A stretch of 64,000 bases of DNA from Pseudarthrobacter sp. IC2-21 (GCF_034048115.1 NZ_CP139145.1:3844001-3908000); one strand, 5' to 3'; numbered from the stretch's first letter, positions 43,204-52,281 are shown. Translations and numbers: made by a program. Notes: generated from the letters alone by a model not told the origin.

Positions 43204-45689
43204 GGCCGGCCTCCCGGCGAGTTGACGGCGTCCGGAAAATTGGGTGGATCCCCGGGCTCAAGAAGTTCGGATGCTGCCGCCTCCGGGCCTCCCCTGGTGG
43301 CTGGGACCCGGGCGGCCTCCCGCGGCCGGGACGCCGTCGTCGTGGGTGCCGGAGCGGGCCCGGCGGCATCCCCAATCCGCTCCACCCTGACGGCGGCATT
43401 CTTGAACACCGGCTGCTTGGACACGGGGTCCCACTCGGTGAGCGTGAGTTCGTTGGCGGCAGTCGGGTGCTCCCCCGGGACGCCACCGGCATCCCAGTAG
43501 CCGTAATGGAAGGGCGCAAACACGCTCCCTGGCCGGATGCCGCTGATGCGGACCGGCACTTCGATGGTGCCCCGGCGGGAGGACACCCGCACCAGATCGC
43601 CCTCGGAGATGCCCAGCGCTTCACAATCGGCCGGCGCCATTTCCACCCAGGCCCTCGGCGCGGCTGCCGTCAAGGGCTTGGAACGGCCCGTCTTGGTGCG
43701 CGTATGGAAGTGATAGGCGGTCCGGCCGGTTGTGTAGCGGAGCGGATACTCCGCGTCCGGCTCCTCGTGCGCCGGGGTGTACTGCGTTGTGCGCAGAAAC
43801 GCCCGGCCGGCAGGAGCGGAAGCCTTATATTCCGTGGGAGGAATGGAGGCCCCGGTCAGGAGATCGTGGCCGTAGCTTTCGCAGTACTCCGGCCGCGTGG
43901 GGAAGATCCCGTCGTCATAGAGCCGCACCCGGCCGTCCGGATTCCCGTCATTGCAGGGCCACGGGATCCCGCTGCCGCCCCGGAGCTTTTCGTAGCTGAT
44001 GCCCGAGTAGTCGCAGGGCCGGCCCCGGGAGCATTCCTTCCAGGCCTCGAAGGCGTCCTCGGGCCCGGTCCACGTCAGCAGCGGCTCACCGTCCTGCGTG
44101 CGGAAATCCATCCGGCGCGAGTAGTCCAGGAAGATCTCCAGGTCGGGGCGGGCTTCGCCCGGGGGTTCAACGGCTTTGTCCGAGAGGTGTACGGTCCGGT
44201 CCGCGTTGGTGAACGTTCCCGCCTTCTCGCCCCAGCCGGCGGCGGGAAGGACGACGTCGGCCGCCTGGGCCGTTTCCGTCAGGTACAGGTCCTGGACCAC
44301 CAGGAAGAGTTCCGGCTTGGCGAGGATCTCCCGGATCCTGGGCAACTGCGGCATGGACACGGCCGGATTGGTGGCTGAGACCCACAGGAATTCGATGGAG
44401 CCCTGCTCCGCGTACCGGAAGATCTGCATCGCGTGCGTGGGAGGCGCCCAGTGCGGAATGATCCCGGGGTCCACCTTCCAGAGCCGCGCCAAATCGTTGA
44501 TGTGGTCCTGGTTTTCCCAGTTCCGGAAGCCCGGAAGGTCGCCGTCGGCCCCGCATTCCCTGTTGTTCTGCGCGGTGGGCTGCCCGTTCATCTGCAGCAG
44601 CCCGCAGCCGGGGCGCCCCAGCATGGCGCGCAGCAGGTGCAGGTTGTTGACCTGGCAGGACGAAGCGGTGGCTTGGGAGGACTGGTAAAACCCCTGGAGC
44701 ACGGTGGACAGCACCCGTTCGGAAGAGCCGAATATGCGTGCGGCTTCCCGGATGTCCGCGGCGTCCACACCGCAGGTTTCCGCTGCAGCCTCGGGGGTCC
44801 ATGGCTCCACGGTCTTCCGAAGCTCCTCGAGCCCGAGTGTATGCGCGTCCACGTAGTCGGAGTCCTGCCAGCCGTTGTGCAGGACCTCGCGGACCAGGGC
44901 GTGCATCAGCGCCAGATTGGTGCCCGGCTTCAGCGCGAGATGGACGTCCGCATACCTGGCCACCTCGGTATCGCGCGGGTCCACGCACACCACCCTGGGA
45001 CGGTCCGGTCCCGCGATCCTGTCCAAAACCCTGGACCAGAGGACCGTCTGGGTCTCGGCCATGTTGTGTCCGTAAAAAAAGATGGCATCGCAGTGGTCGA
45101 TGTCCTCGTAGGCGCCCGGCTGCCCGTCGGCGCCGAAGGATTCCTTCAGGGAGGCCGCTGCCGTGGCCGTGCAGAGGCGGGTGTTGCCGTCCATGTGGGG
45201 CGTGCCGATGCCGGCTTTCCCGATCACCGCCAGGGCGTAGTACTCCTCCAGCAACAGCTGGCCGCTGGTGTAGAAGCCGTGGCTCAGGGGCCCCCGGGTC
45301 CGGAGCAGTTCCTTGCTTCGCTCCACAATGCGGCCCATGGCGGTGTCCCAGCTGCATTCCACCAACTGCCCGTTCTCGCGGATCATCGGCTGCGTCAGGC
45401 GGTCCTTATGCGACACGCCCTGCCAGCTGGCGAACAGGCCCTTCGGACCCAGCCGTCCATGGTTCACCAGGTCACCGGCCCGCCCGCGGATGCCCACCAT
45501 GGCGCCATCCTTGACCGCGATGTCGCAGGCGCAGCCGTTGCTGCACAGGACACAGGCGGACTGCACCCAGCGGTCCACGTCCGCTTCCGGGACGCCGCCG
45601 TCGAGCGCCTGGTCCACCCGGACCGGCCACAAGCCGCCACGGGCGTACGGCGTCCGGCTCCCCCAGATTTCAGCGATGCGGTCAGCCAT
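43200..45689 (-). CDS. Molybdopterin oxidoreductase with variant Fe-S cluster site
   Basis: An 829-residue enzyme of the nitrate reductase/formate dehydrogenase superfamily (bis-MGD cofactor). N-terminal Cys C46-x2-C49-x3-C53 would hold a 4Fe-4S cluster; where the fourth Cys is expected, the sequence is GRLGPKG (Gly81), though C55 lies close to C53. The DGNTRLCTATA stretch gives a probable Mo ligand, Cys173. Other cofactor-binding parts: FFYGHNMAETQ, VVCVDPRDTEVARYAD, SATNPAVSMPQL, and a C-terminal domain (LRYTTGRTAYHFHTRTKTGRS). No Tat signal, so cytoplasmic. The Pro/Ala-rich tail of about 60 residues is extra. Substrate unknown. Confidence 0.9.
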   Translation of the reverse strand: MADRIAEIWGSRTPYARGGLWPVRVDQALDGGVPEADVDRWVQSACVLCSNGCACDIAVKDGAMVGIRGRAGDLVNHGRLGPKGLFASWQGVSHKDRLTQPMIRENGQLVECSWDTAMGRIVERSKELLRTRGPLSHGFYTSGQLLLEEYYALAVIGKAGIGTPHMDGNTRLCTATAAASLKESFGADGQPGAYEDIDHCDAIFFYGHNMAETQTVLWSRVLDRIAGPDRPRVVCVDPRDTEVARYADVHLALKPGTNLALMHALVREVLHNGWQDSDYVDAHTLGLEELRKTVEPWTPEAAAETCGVDAADIREAARIFGSSERVLSTVLQGFYQSSQATASSCQVNNLHLLRAMLGRPGCGLLQMNGQPTAQNNRECGADGDLPGFRNWENQDHINDLARLWKVDPGIIPHWAPPTHAMQIFRYAEQGSIEFLWVSATNPAVSMPQLPRIREILAKPELFLVVQDLYLTETAQAADVVLPAAGWGEKAGTFTNADRTVHLSDKAVEPPGEARPDLEIFLDYSRRMDFRTQDGEPLLTWTGPEDAFEAWKECSRGRPCDYSGISYEKLRGGSGIPWPCNDGNPDGRVRLYDDGIFPTRPEYCESYGHDLLTGASIPPTEYKASAPAGRAFLRTTQYTPAHEEPDAEYPLRYTTGRTAYHFHTRTKTGRSKPLTAAAPRAWVEMAPADCEALGISEGDLVRVSSRRGTIEVPVRISGIRPGSVFAPFHYGYWDAGGVPGEHPTAANELTLTEWDPVSKQPVFKNAAVRVERIGDAAGPAPAPTTTASRPREAARVPATRGGPEAAASELLEPGDPPNFPDAVNSPGGRP

Positions 45690-45844
45690 GGCGGCCTCCT
45701 GGCTCTTGCGGCAGCGAAAGAGTTTCTGCTGAACAGGCTAGACCCGGATGATGCGGAGCGAAAGGGCAGTAGGCTTACTATTTCCGCCGCCCCACATGCA
45801 CCCCAGGCCCCGTGGCGTGCATGCCCGGCGTGACGCTCGGGCGG

Positions 45845-46582
45845 TTAGCTGCCGGCGAAGCCAGTCAGGCGCGCAAGAACCGCGAGGTGGTGCTCAAAGA
45901 GGTCATCGCGGGCGCGGAAGGTGTCCGGCCCGTACTGGCCGAAGATCTCGAAGCTCACCGCGCCGAAAAGCGACGTCCACACCAGCGCTCCATTCGCGAG
46001 GAGGCTGTCAGGCACCGTGAGCCCGAGTCCGGAACGGATGGATTCGAGGTCGGCAGCCAGCGGCGAACGCACGACGGCGGCACTCGCCGGCATGGACAGC
46101 TCACCCGCCCGGTAGGCGGCATCAAGGATCCCGACCAGGCTGTAGATCACCCGCGTGCCGGGCGCTGTGGTCTGGCTGGCGGGCGCCTGGTAGCCGGGCA
46201 CCGGGCTGCCGAACAGGAGTCCATAGCGCGCCGGCTCGCGCAGCGCCCACTCCCGGACAGCGAGCCCCAGCGCCGCGAACCGTCCGGCGAAGTCATTCTC
46301 AGGCTTCGCATTCACCGCCTCATCCACGGCGTCGCCGAGCTCGTTGTAGGCGTCCACGAGCAGCAGAGTCAGGAGTTCGTCGCGGCTGGCGACGTAACGG
46401 TAGACGGCGGACGAGACAACGCCTAAATCCCTCGCCACGGCACGGAGTGAGAGTGCCGCCGCACCGTGGATTGCCAGGTGGCGCCGCCCCAGCCGGACAA
46501 TCTCGGCAATGGTCTGGGCGCGGGCCCGCTCCCGGGGTGTCCGAAGGTTGGCGTCGGGGTTCGCGGGCTTGTCGGTCACCAC
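45845..46582 (-). CDS. TetR-family regulator (WHG-type C-terminal domain)
   Basis: A 245-residue repressor. HTH at about residues 20-70: TIAEIVRLGRRHLAIHGAAALSLRAVARDLGVVSSAVYRYVASRDELL. The C-terminal domain begins around residue 90 with the WHG-type region (GRFAALGLAVREWALREPARYGLLFGSPVPGYQAP). It is divergent from an NAD(P)-binding oxidoreductase gene, and two palindromes of the same type are in the 128-bp gap, so it most likely represses both itself and that gene. Confidence 0.93.
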   Translation of the reverse strand: MVTDKPANPDANLRTPRERARAQTIAEIVRLGRRHLAIHGAAALSLRAVARDLGVVSSAVYRYVASRDELLTLLLVDAYNELGDAVDEAVNAKPENDFAGRFAALGLAVREWALREPARYGLLFGSPVPGYQAPASQTTAPGTRVIYSLVGILDAAYRAGELSMPASAAVVRSPLAADLESIRSGLGLTVPDSLLANGALVWTSLFGAVSFEIFGQYGPDTFRARDDLFEHHLAVLARLTGFAGS

Positions 46583-46617
46583 ACCAGCATGGCATAACGC
46601 AGAGCACTGTCAACAAT

Positions 46618-46683
46618 TGAGAGCACCGCTCTTGACCGGTCCAGGCGACCGGGTGCATTCTTAGATGAGAGCAGTGCTCTCAT
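46618..46683. promoter_or_regulatory. Two TetR operator sites
   Basis: Perfect 19-bp palindrome ATGAGAGCAGTGCTCTCAT (46665-46683) and a related weaker site AGAGC-ACC-GCTCT (46620-46632) with TTGACC directly next to it. Both lie between the divergent tetR and oxidoreductase genes and share AGAGCA/TGCTCT, so they are probably one repressor's sites. Confidence 0.75.
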
Positions 46684-46710
46684 AGCCTGGACCGTCCTGA
46701 AGGGGAAGCC

Positions 46711-47640
46711 ATGAACGATCTACACGTTGTCACCGGAGCAGGTCCGGTTGGCTGGGCCGTTGCGGAACAGCTGGCGGAACAGGGCAAGCACGTCAGGGTC
46801 CTGACGCGTTCCGGCTCCGGCCCGGAGCATTCGCGGGTGGAACGCCGGGTGGTGGACGTCCAGGACGCCGCCCGGGTACGCGAAGCACTCAGCGGCGCCG
46901 CCGCTGTGTTCCACTGCATCCACGGGTCCGCCTACACGGCGGACGCATGGCGGGCCGAGCTCCCCCGCGCCGAACAAACGGTGCTGGCCGCAGCGGCCGA
47001 GGCGGGCGCCGTCGTCGTTTTTCCCGAAAGCCTCTATTCCTACAGCGAGCCGGACCGCCCCATGACCGAGGCGGGACCGCGGGCTGCCCGGGGTGGCAAG
47101 CGCGGCGTCCGCACCGACCTGCTGAGAGCCCGCGACGCCTCCCCCACCAACACGGTCAGCGTGGTGGCCGGCGACTTCTTCGGCCCGCGGGTCCGGAACT
47201 CGCACGGCGGCGAGCGCATGGTGGCGCCCGTCCTCGCCGGAAAGAAGCTCTGGGTCATGGGCAGCGCGGACCAGCCGCACTCATTCACCTACGTCCCGGA
47301 CCTCGCGGCCGCGATGATCATGTCCGCGCAGACACCGTCGCTATGGAACAGGGTGTGGCACGCGCCCACCGGCCCGGCTGTCACGCAACGCCAGCTGGCA
47401 ACCGCATTCGCGGAGGCCGGCGGGGCCACCCAGCCAAAAATCGGTACCATCCCCGGCTGGGCCCTGCGGGTCATGGGACTCTTCTCGAAGGATCTCGGGG
47501 AGCTTGGCGAAACCCTGTATCAGTTCCAAAAGCCGTTTGTGATGGACTCCGCCGTGAGCCAGGCCACCCTGGGCCTCCACCCCACGCCCCTCGCCCAAGC
47601 GGCTGCGGCCACCGTGGCCTGGTGGCGGAACCAGGGCTGA
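46711..47640 (+). CDS. NAD(P)-binding epimerase/dehydratase-like oxidoreductase
   Basis: A 309-residue atypical short-chain dehydrogenase (NmrA/epimerase type). N-terminal dinucleotide-binding VTGAGPVGWAVAEQL (GxGxxG), an Asp/Arg-type second strand (RVLTRSG) and the variable loop VFPESLYSYSEPDRP, with a Tyr in the place of the active-site YxxxK Tyr but no Lys three residues on (YSEPD). It may bind NADPH without the classical proton relay. Probably a target of the divergent TetR repressor. ATG 46711 is after a GAAGGGGAAG stretch. Substrate unknown. Confidence 0.85.
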   Translation: MNDLHVVTGAGPVGWAVAEQLAEQGKHVRVLTRSGSGPEHSRVERRVVDVQDAARVREALSGAAAVFHCIHGSAYTADAWRAELPRAEQTVLAAAAEAGAVVVFPESLYSYSEPDRPMTEAGPRAARGGKRGVRTDLLRARDASPTNTVSVVAGDFFGPRVRNSHGGERMVAPVLAGKKLWVMGSADQPHSFTYVPDLAAAMIMSAQTPSLWNRVWHAPTGPAVTQRQLATAFAEAGGATQPKIGTIPGWALRVMGLFSKDLGELGETLYQFQKPFVMDSAVSQATLGLHPTPLAQAAAATVAWWRNQG

Positions 47641-47672
47641 GGGTTACTCCTCCACGTCCCGCCACGGCCCAA

Positions 47673-49874
47673 CTACCGGCGGCCGGCGCCCTCCGCCTCC
47701 AGCTCCAGACCGTCCGGCTGCTGCACCGCCGCGTCCGCTTCCGGACGGCCCAGCTTGCTGGGCCACCAAATGCGCGGGCCGATGTCGTAAGTCAACGCCG
47801 GAACCAGCAGCGAACGCACCAGGACGGTATCCAGCAGCACACCGAAGGCCACAATGAAGGCCAGCTGGACCAGGAACATGATGGGAATGATGCTCAGCGC
47901 GGCGAATGTGGCGGCCAGCACCACGCCGGCGGACGTGATTACGCCCCCGGTCACACCCAGTCCACGCAGGATGCCGGGACGCGTCCCGTGCTTGAGCGAC
48001 TCCTCGCGGACCCGGCTCATCAGGAAGATGTTGTAGTCCACGCCCAGGGCCACCAGGAAGACGAATCCGAACAGCGGCACTGTGGCGTCGGCCCCCGGGA
48101 ATCCCAGCAGGTTGTTGAACACCAGGGCCGAGACACCCATCGCCGCGCCGTAGGACAGCACCACGGAGAGCACCAGCAGGACGGGCGCCACCACGGAACG
48201 GAGCAGGAGCATCAGGATGAAGAGGATCACCACCAGCACAATGGGGATGATGATGACCAGGTCGCGCTGGGCCGTGGTGTTCGTGTCCAGGGCAGTGGCC
48301 GTGACGCCGCCAACCAGGGCACCGGAGTCGATTGCCTTGACGTCCTGGCGCAGCGCCTTGACCACGTCCTCGGCTTCGATGGAATCCGCCGCGTAGTTCA
48401 GTGTGGCGTTGATCAGGACCTTGCCGTCACGGACGTCCGGGGCGGTAGGAGTTCCGGGGGCTCCGGTGATGGGCACACTGCCCGCAGCCAGGAGGTAGGC
48501 GTCTCCCACGCCGTCGGCCGTTTTGACCTTCGCGAGGACCTCATCAGCTTTGCCCTGATCCGCAATCACGACGGCGGGGCTGCCGCTGCCGGCGTCGAAA
48601 TGGCGCGCCAGCGCGTCCTGGCCGTCAACGGCGTTGGACGCGGTGAGGATGACATCCGTCTGCGGCACCCCGTTGGCTTTCAGTTGCAGAATGCCCGTCG
48701 AGGCCACCAGCAGCAGGAGTACCGATGCCACCCACACGGTGCGCGGACGGCGGGAGACCAGCGATCCGATGGCACGCCAGATGCCCTTCTGCCCTTCCAG
48801 GCCCGTGACGAGCTCCGGTTCCCGCTGATCTTCGGGGACCAGCTTGGGACGGAATGGCCAGAAGGCTGCCCGGCCCAGGAGTGCCATGAGCGCGGGCAGG
48901 AGGGTCAGGGCGGCGAACAGTGAGCAGAGAATGCCTGCAGCCGCCACCGGGCCAAGGCCCTTGTTGGAGTTCAGGTCGGAGAACAGCAGGCACAGCAGGG
49001 CGATGATGACGGTGGCGCCGGAAGCCACGATCGGCTCCACCGACGTCTTCCAGGCCGTCAGCACGGCAGCGGTCCGGTTGTGCGTGTGGGTGAGGGCTTC
49101 ACGGAACCGGGCCACGTAGAGCAGCGCGTAGTCGGTGGCCGCGCCGATCACCAGGATGGACAGGATGCCCTGGCTCTGGCCATTGAGCTGGATCCAGCCG
49201 AGTTTGGCCATTCCAAATACGAGCAGGATGGCGGCGCACAGCGCGAACACCGAAGTCAGCAGCACCGCGATGGGCAGCAGCAGGGAGCGGTAGACGATCA
49301 GGAGGATCACAAAAACGGCGCCCAGGGCCACCAGCAGCAGGATGCCGTCGATTCCTGCGAACGCGCTGGTAAGGTCCGCGGCAAGGCCGGCGGGTCCGGT
49401 GACAAACGTCCGCATCCCGTCCGGAGCGGCGTCAGCAACCGTGGTCCGCAGTTCCTTGACTGCCTCCTTCAGCTCACCGGAGGAGGCAATGGGAGCGACG
49501 AACTGGACGGCTTTGCCGTCTTCGGATGGGATGGGGCCGATCACCGTGCTGCCGAGCTTCAGCGCTTCCATGTCCGCCCTGAGGGCTGCAGCCTTACCCA
49601 GCTGGGCCGGGGTGAATGCTTCACTGCTTTCAATGACCACCACGGCAGGAACTTCGTTGGAATCCCGGAACTTCGTCTGCCACTCCTGCGCGGCTGTTGC
49701 TTCGGCGCTTGCGGGCAGGAAGGATGCCTGGTCGTTGGAAGAGACCTCGCTGAGGCGCCCGAAAGTGGGTCCGCCGATGCCGGCCGCGGCCAGCCAGGTG
49801 AGGACCAGAAGGACCGGGATGAGCCAGCGAAGCCAGAACGGAACCCGCGCGCTGTGTTGGGGACTGGTTTTCAT
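47673..49874 (-). CDS. MMPL/RND-family exporter
   Basis: A 733-residue membrane transporter of the MmpL/hydrophobe-amphiphile RND family, with two repeats of one helix, an extracellular domain and five helices. Second and third helices: GIDGILLLVALGAVFVILLIVYRSLLLPIAVL; the RND-type charged motif GVDYNIFLMSRVREE (about 650) and its first-half counterpart GAATDYALLYVARFREAL are present. The C terminus is Asp/Glu-rich. ATG 49874 is 5 nt after AAGGA. It diverges from a marR gene with a palindromic operator between, so it is probably a drug or lipid exporter under MarR control. Confidence 0.92.
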   Translation of the reverse strand: MKTSPQHSARVPFWLRWLIPVLLVLTWLAAAGIGGPTFGRLSEVSSNDQASFLPASAEATAAQEWQTKFRDSNEVPAVVVIESSEAFTPAQLGKAAALRADMEALKLGSTVIGPIPSEDGKAVQFVAPIASSGELKEAVKELRTTVADAAPDGMRTFVTGPAGLAADLTSAFAGIDGILLLVALGAVFVILLIVYRSLLLPIAVLLTSVFALCAAILLVFGMAKLGWIQLNGQSQGILSILVIGAATDYALLYVARFREALTHTHNRTAAVLTAWKTSVEPIVASGATVIIALLCLLFSDLNSNKGLGPVAAAGILCSLFAALTLLPALMALLGRAAFWPFRPKLVPEDQREPELVTGLEGQKGIWRAIGSLVSRRPRTVWVASVLLLLVASTGILQLKANGVPQTDVILTASNAVDGQDALARHFDAGSGSPAVVIADQGKADEVLAKVKTADGVGDAYLLAAGSVPITGAPGTPTAPDVRDGKVLINATLNYAADSIEAEDVVKALRQDVKAIDSGALVGGVTATALDTNTTAQRDLVIIIPIVLVVILFILMLLLRSVVAPVLLVLSVVLSYGAAMGVSALVFNNLLGFPGADATVPLFGFVFLVALGVDYNIFLMSRVREESLKHGTRPGILRGLGVTGGVITSAGVVLAATFAALSIIPIMFLVQLAFIVAFGVLLDTVLVRSLLVPALTYDIGPRIWWPSKLGRPEADAAVQQPDGLELEAEGAGRR

Positions 49875-49925
49875 GATTCCTTCTGAGCTTGGGAACGGAG
49901 GCGTACAATTGATTCCATCATAGAG

Positions 49926-49944
49926 TATCTCCACCATAGAGATA
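49926..49944. promoter_or_regulatory. MarR operator candidate
   Basis: TATCTC-CACCATA-GAGATA, a perfect 6-bp dyad with 7-bp centre, in the gap between the divergent MMPL and marR genes. On the MMPL strand a -35 (TTGCAT) lies upstream, 16 bp from a TATGGT -10 inside this site. A 12-bp direct repeat (CTCTATGGTGGA/CTCTATGATGGA) with 16-bp period overlaps it. Confidence 0.65.
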
Positions 49945-50091
49945 AGTGCCTGTCATGCAATTTCGGTTTCTGCCAGGCAATCACGGGTGGAAGGCCCGCG
50001 GATGGCGCTGCTGCAGTAATATCCGTCAGGGCGTCAGCACCAAACAGCGGAGAGCCACATGCATGACGCGAGCTAGCGGAGGAGGCAGGAC

Positions 50092-50631
50092 ATGACGGAC
50101 GATACGTTCCAGCCCCCTGCCGACGCCGGCCCCCAGTCCCTGATCCGCCTGCTGCAGGAATTCACGCTTGAGGCCAACAGGTACGCGGACTCGGCGGGTG
50201 CCCAAAATGACATGCACCGCACCGACCTGAATGCACTGGCCGTCATCATGCGCCACACCGCCAAGGGCCTGGTGGTCACCCCTGGGATCCTCCGGAAGGA
50301 ACTGCACCTGAGCTCTCCTGCCACCACGGCCCTCATCGACCGGCTGGACCACTCGGGCCACGTAATCCGCGAACGGCATGCATCAGACCGCCGGCAGGTT
50401 CAGCTCCGGATGACGCCCAAGGCCTTCCAGGATGGAGGGGCCATGTTCATGCCCTTGTCCCGTCACATGGGCGCCGCCATCGCTGCCTTCTCCCCCGAGG
50501 AACTCGGCGTTGTCACCCGCTTTATGACAGCCATGGTCGCTGCCACCATCGCCGCCCGCCAGGAAACCTCCGAACCTGGTCCGGCCAGCCCCGCCACTGC
50601 ATCCGCTGAGCACCCTCCCGCCCCCAACTAA
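50092..50631 (+). CDS. MarR-family transcriptional regulator
   Basis: A 179-residue winged-helix repressor. HTH region about residues 40-90: MHRTDLNALAVIMRH, then GILRKELHLSSPATTALIDRLDHSGHVIRERHASDRRQVQLRMTP, containing the recognition helix and the DRR wing. A GGAGGAGG site is 6-13 nt before ATG 50092. The C-terminal 30 residues are Pro/Ala/Ser-rich and the last codons (Pro-Asn-stop) lie inside the left arm of palindromic repeat copy 3. It is likely the repressor of the divergent MMPL exporter. Confidence 0.93.
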   Translation: MTDDTFQPPADAGPQSLIRLLQEFTLEANRYADSAGAQNDMHRTDLNALAVIMRHTAKGLVVTPGILRKELHLSSPATTALIDRLDHSGHVIRERHASDRRQVQLRMTPKAFQDGGAMFMPLSRHMGAAIAAFSPEELGVVTRFMTAMVAATIAARQETSEPGPASPATASAEHPPAPN

Positions 50632-50688
50632 GTAGCGCGAACTGTCGTTTTGAGCGGTCAAAACGACAGTTCGCGCTACTCAGTTGGG
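50623..50688. repeat. Dispersed palindromic repeat, copy 3
   Basis: 31-bp arms (50623-50653 and 50658-50688), complementary at 30 positions, around a GCGG loop. Each starts CCCAACT(A/G)AGTAGCGC and ends TGTCGTTTTGA. It is the most symmetric copy of the family. The marR stop codon (50629-50631) is inside the left arm. Confidence 0.9.
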
Positions 50689-50746
50689 CGGAATGCACGA
50701 CGACGGTTCCTCCCATTCCCGCCACCGCGGCGGTAGCGTTTTGGTT

Positions 50747-51568
50747 ATGAGTGCGCAGCAGCCCGAAGACGACGATGTGTACACGCACGGCCACCACGAG
50801 TCCGTGGTCCGCGCCCATGCTTCCAGGACCGCGGAAAATTCAGCGGCCTTTGTGATTCCGCACCTCACTCCGGGGGCCTCCGTGCTCGACGTCGGCTGCG
50901 GGCCCGGAAGCATCACGTGCGATTTCGCGGTGCTGGTGGCGCCCGGGAAGGTCACCGGGCTTGACCGGTCGCCGGACATCATTGCCCAGGCCACGGCGCT
51001 CGCCGCTGAACGCGGCGTGGCCAACGCCGAGTTCGTCACCGGCAACATCTATGACCTCGACTTCGAGGACGAGACGTTCGACGTCGTCCACGCCCACCAG
51101 GTCCTGCAGCACCTGACCGATCCGGTGGAAGCGCTGCGGGAGATGCGCCGGGTGGCCAAGCCCGGCGGGATTGTGGCCGTACGGGACGCGGACTTCCATG
51201 GCATGAGCTGGTACCCGCCGCTGCCGGAACTGGACGAGTGGATGGACCTTTACCAGCAGATCGCCCGCCGCAACGGGGCCGAACCCGACGCCGGCCGCCG
51301 CCTGGTTTCCTGGGCCCAGTCCGCGGGCTTCACCGACGTGGCGCCCACCAGCAGCAACTGGCTCTACGCCACCAGCCAGCAGCGGAGATGGCAGGCGCGG
51401 GTGTGGGGTGAACGGGTGCTGCATTCGGCCTTCGCGGACCAGGCGCTGGAGTACGGCTTCGCCAACGAAGCGGACCTGGCCCGGATCTCCGCGGGCTGGC
51501 ACCGCTGGGGATCCACCGACGACGGCTGGTTCCTCATTCCCAACGGAGAGGTCATCGCCCGGGCGTAG
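50747..51568 (+). CDS. Class I SAM-dependent methyltransferase (UbiE/MenG-like)
   Basis: A 273-residue methyltransferase. Motif I VLDVGCGPGSITCDFA (about 45-60), the second-strand acid in GLDRSPDII, motif II-type NIYDLDFEDETFDVVHAHQVLQHL and motif III LREMRRVAKPGGIVAVRDAD. ATG 50747 is preferred; the frame is open to 50684 but that stretch overlaps the palindromic repeat. The C-terminal half contains a Trp-rich helical part (GFTDVAPTSSNWLYATSQQRRWQARVW) as in several secondary-metabolite and quinone methyltransferases. Substrate unknown. Confidence 0.88.
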   Translation: MSAQQPEDDDVYTHGHHESVVRAHASRTAENSAAFVIPHLTPGASVLDVGCGPGSITCDFAVLVAPGKVTGLDRSPDIIAQATALAAERGVANAEFVTGNIYDLDFEDETFDVVHAHQVLQHLTDPVEALREMRRVAKPGGIVAVRDADFHGMSWYPPLPELDEWMDLYQQIARRNGAEPDAGRRLVSWAQSAGFTDVAPTSSNWLYATSQQRRWQARVWGERVLHSAFADQALEYGFANEADLARISAGWHRWGSTDDGWFLIPNGEVIARA

Positions 51569-51640
51569 GAGAGGTCGGCACCGCCCCTGGCCTGGCTGGA
51601 CACGTCACCGCCCCTGGTGAACCGGCACTAAACTTGGCAG

Positions 51641-52264
51641 GTGCAATTCTCCCTGTGGCTCGCGCTCGCCGGCGCGGGCGTCCTGATCAGTTTTACTCCG
51701 GGTGCCGGCGCCATCAACACCATGAGCAACTCCCTGACCTCGGGATTCCGCCGCTCCATCTGGGGGATCCTGGGCCAGCAGGCGGCCCTGGTGATCCACG
51801 TGATCATCGTGGCTCTCGGCGTGGGCGTGCTGGTGGCCAGTTCGCCGGTGGCCTTCAACGTGATCCGTTACGCGGGCGCCGCCTACCTTGTCTACCTCGG
51901 TATCCGCCAGTTCCTGAGCAAGCCGGACCTGGACCGGGAACAGGCTGCCGTCCTCCGAAACGAGCCGGCCTGGTCCATGTTTCGGCGCGGCCTGTGGGTT
52001 AACCTCCTCAACCCCAAGGCCATCGTCTTCTTCCTCGCCTTCATGCCGCAGTTCATCCGGCCGGAACGGCCGCTCCTGCCGCAGTACGCCGTCCTCACCA
52101 CCACCGTGGTGGCGATCGACATCCTGGTGATGTGGTTCTTCTTCGCTTTAGCCGCCAAGTCCTTCCAGCGGTTCACCCACGATGCCCACGGGCAGACGGT
52201 CCTGAGCCGTATTTTCGGTGTCCTCTTCGTCGCCGTGGGTGTCCTCCTCGCCGTGATCCACTAG
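51641..52264 (+). CDS. LysE/RhtB-family exporter
   Basis: A 207-residue, six-helix amino acid efflux protein. The LysE hallmark ISFTPGAGAINTMSNSLTSGFRRSIWGILGQ is at the N terminus (residues 16-46), then AGAAYLVYLGIRQF and GLWVNLLNPKAIVFFLAFMPQF. The start is GTG 51641, 73 bp after the methyltransferase stop. The downstream kinase-PabB fusion begins 17 bp after its stop, so they may be co-transcribed. The amino acid exported is unknown. Confidence 0.92.
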   Translation: MQFSLWLALAGAGVLISFTPGAGAINTMSNSLTSGFRRSIWGILGQQAALVIHVIIVALGVGVLVASSPVAFNVIRYAGAAYLVYLGIRQFLSKPDLDREQAAVLRNEPAWSMFRRGLWVNLLNPKAIVFFLAFMPQFIRPERPLLPQYAVLTTTVVAIDILVMWFFFALAAKSFQRFTHDAHGQTVLSRIFGVLFVAVGVLLAVIH

Positions 52265-52281
52265 CAGGTACGCTCTATTTC

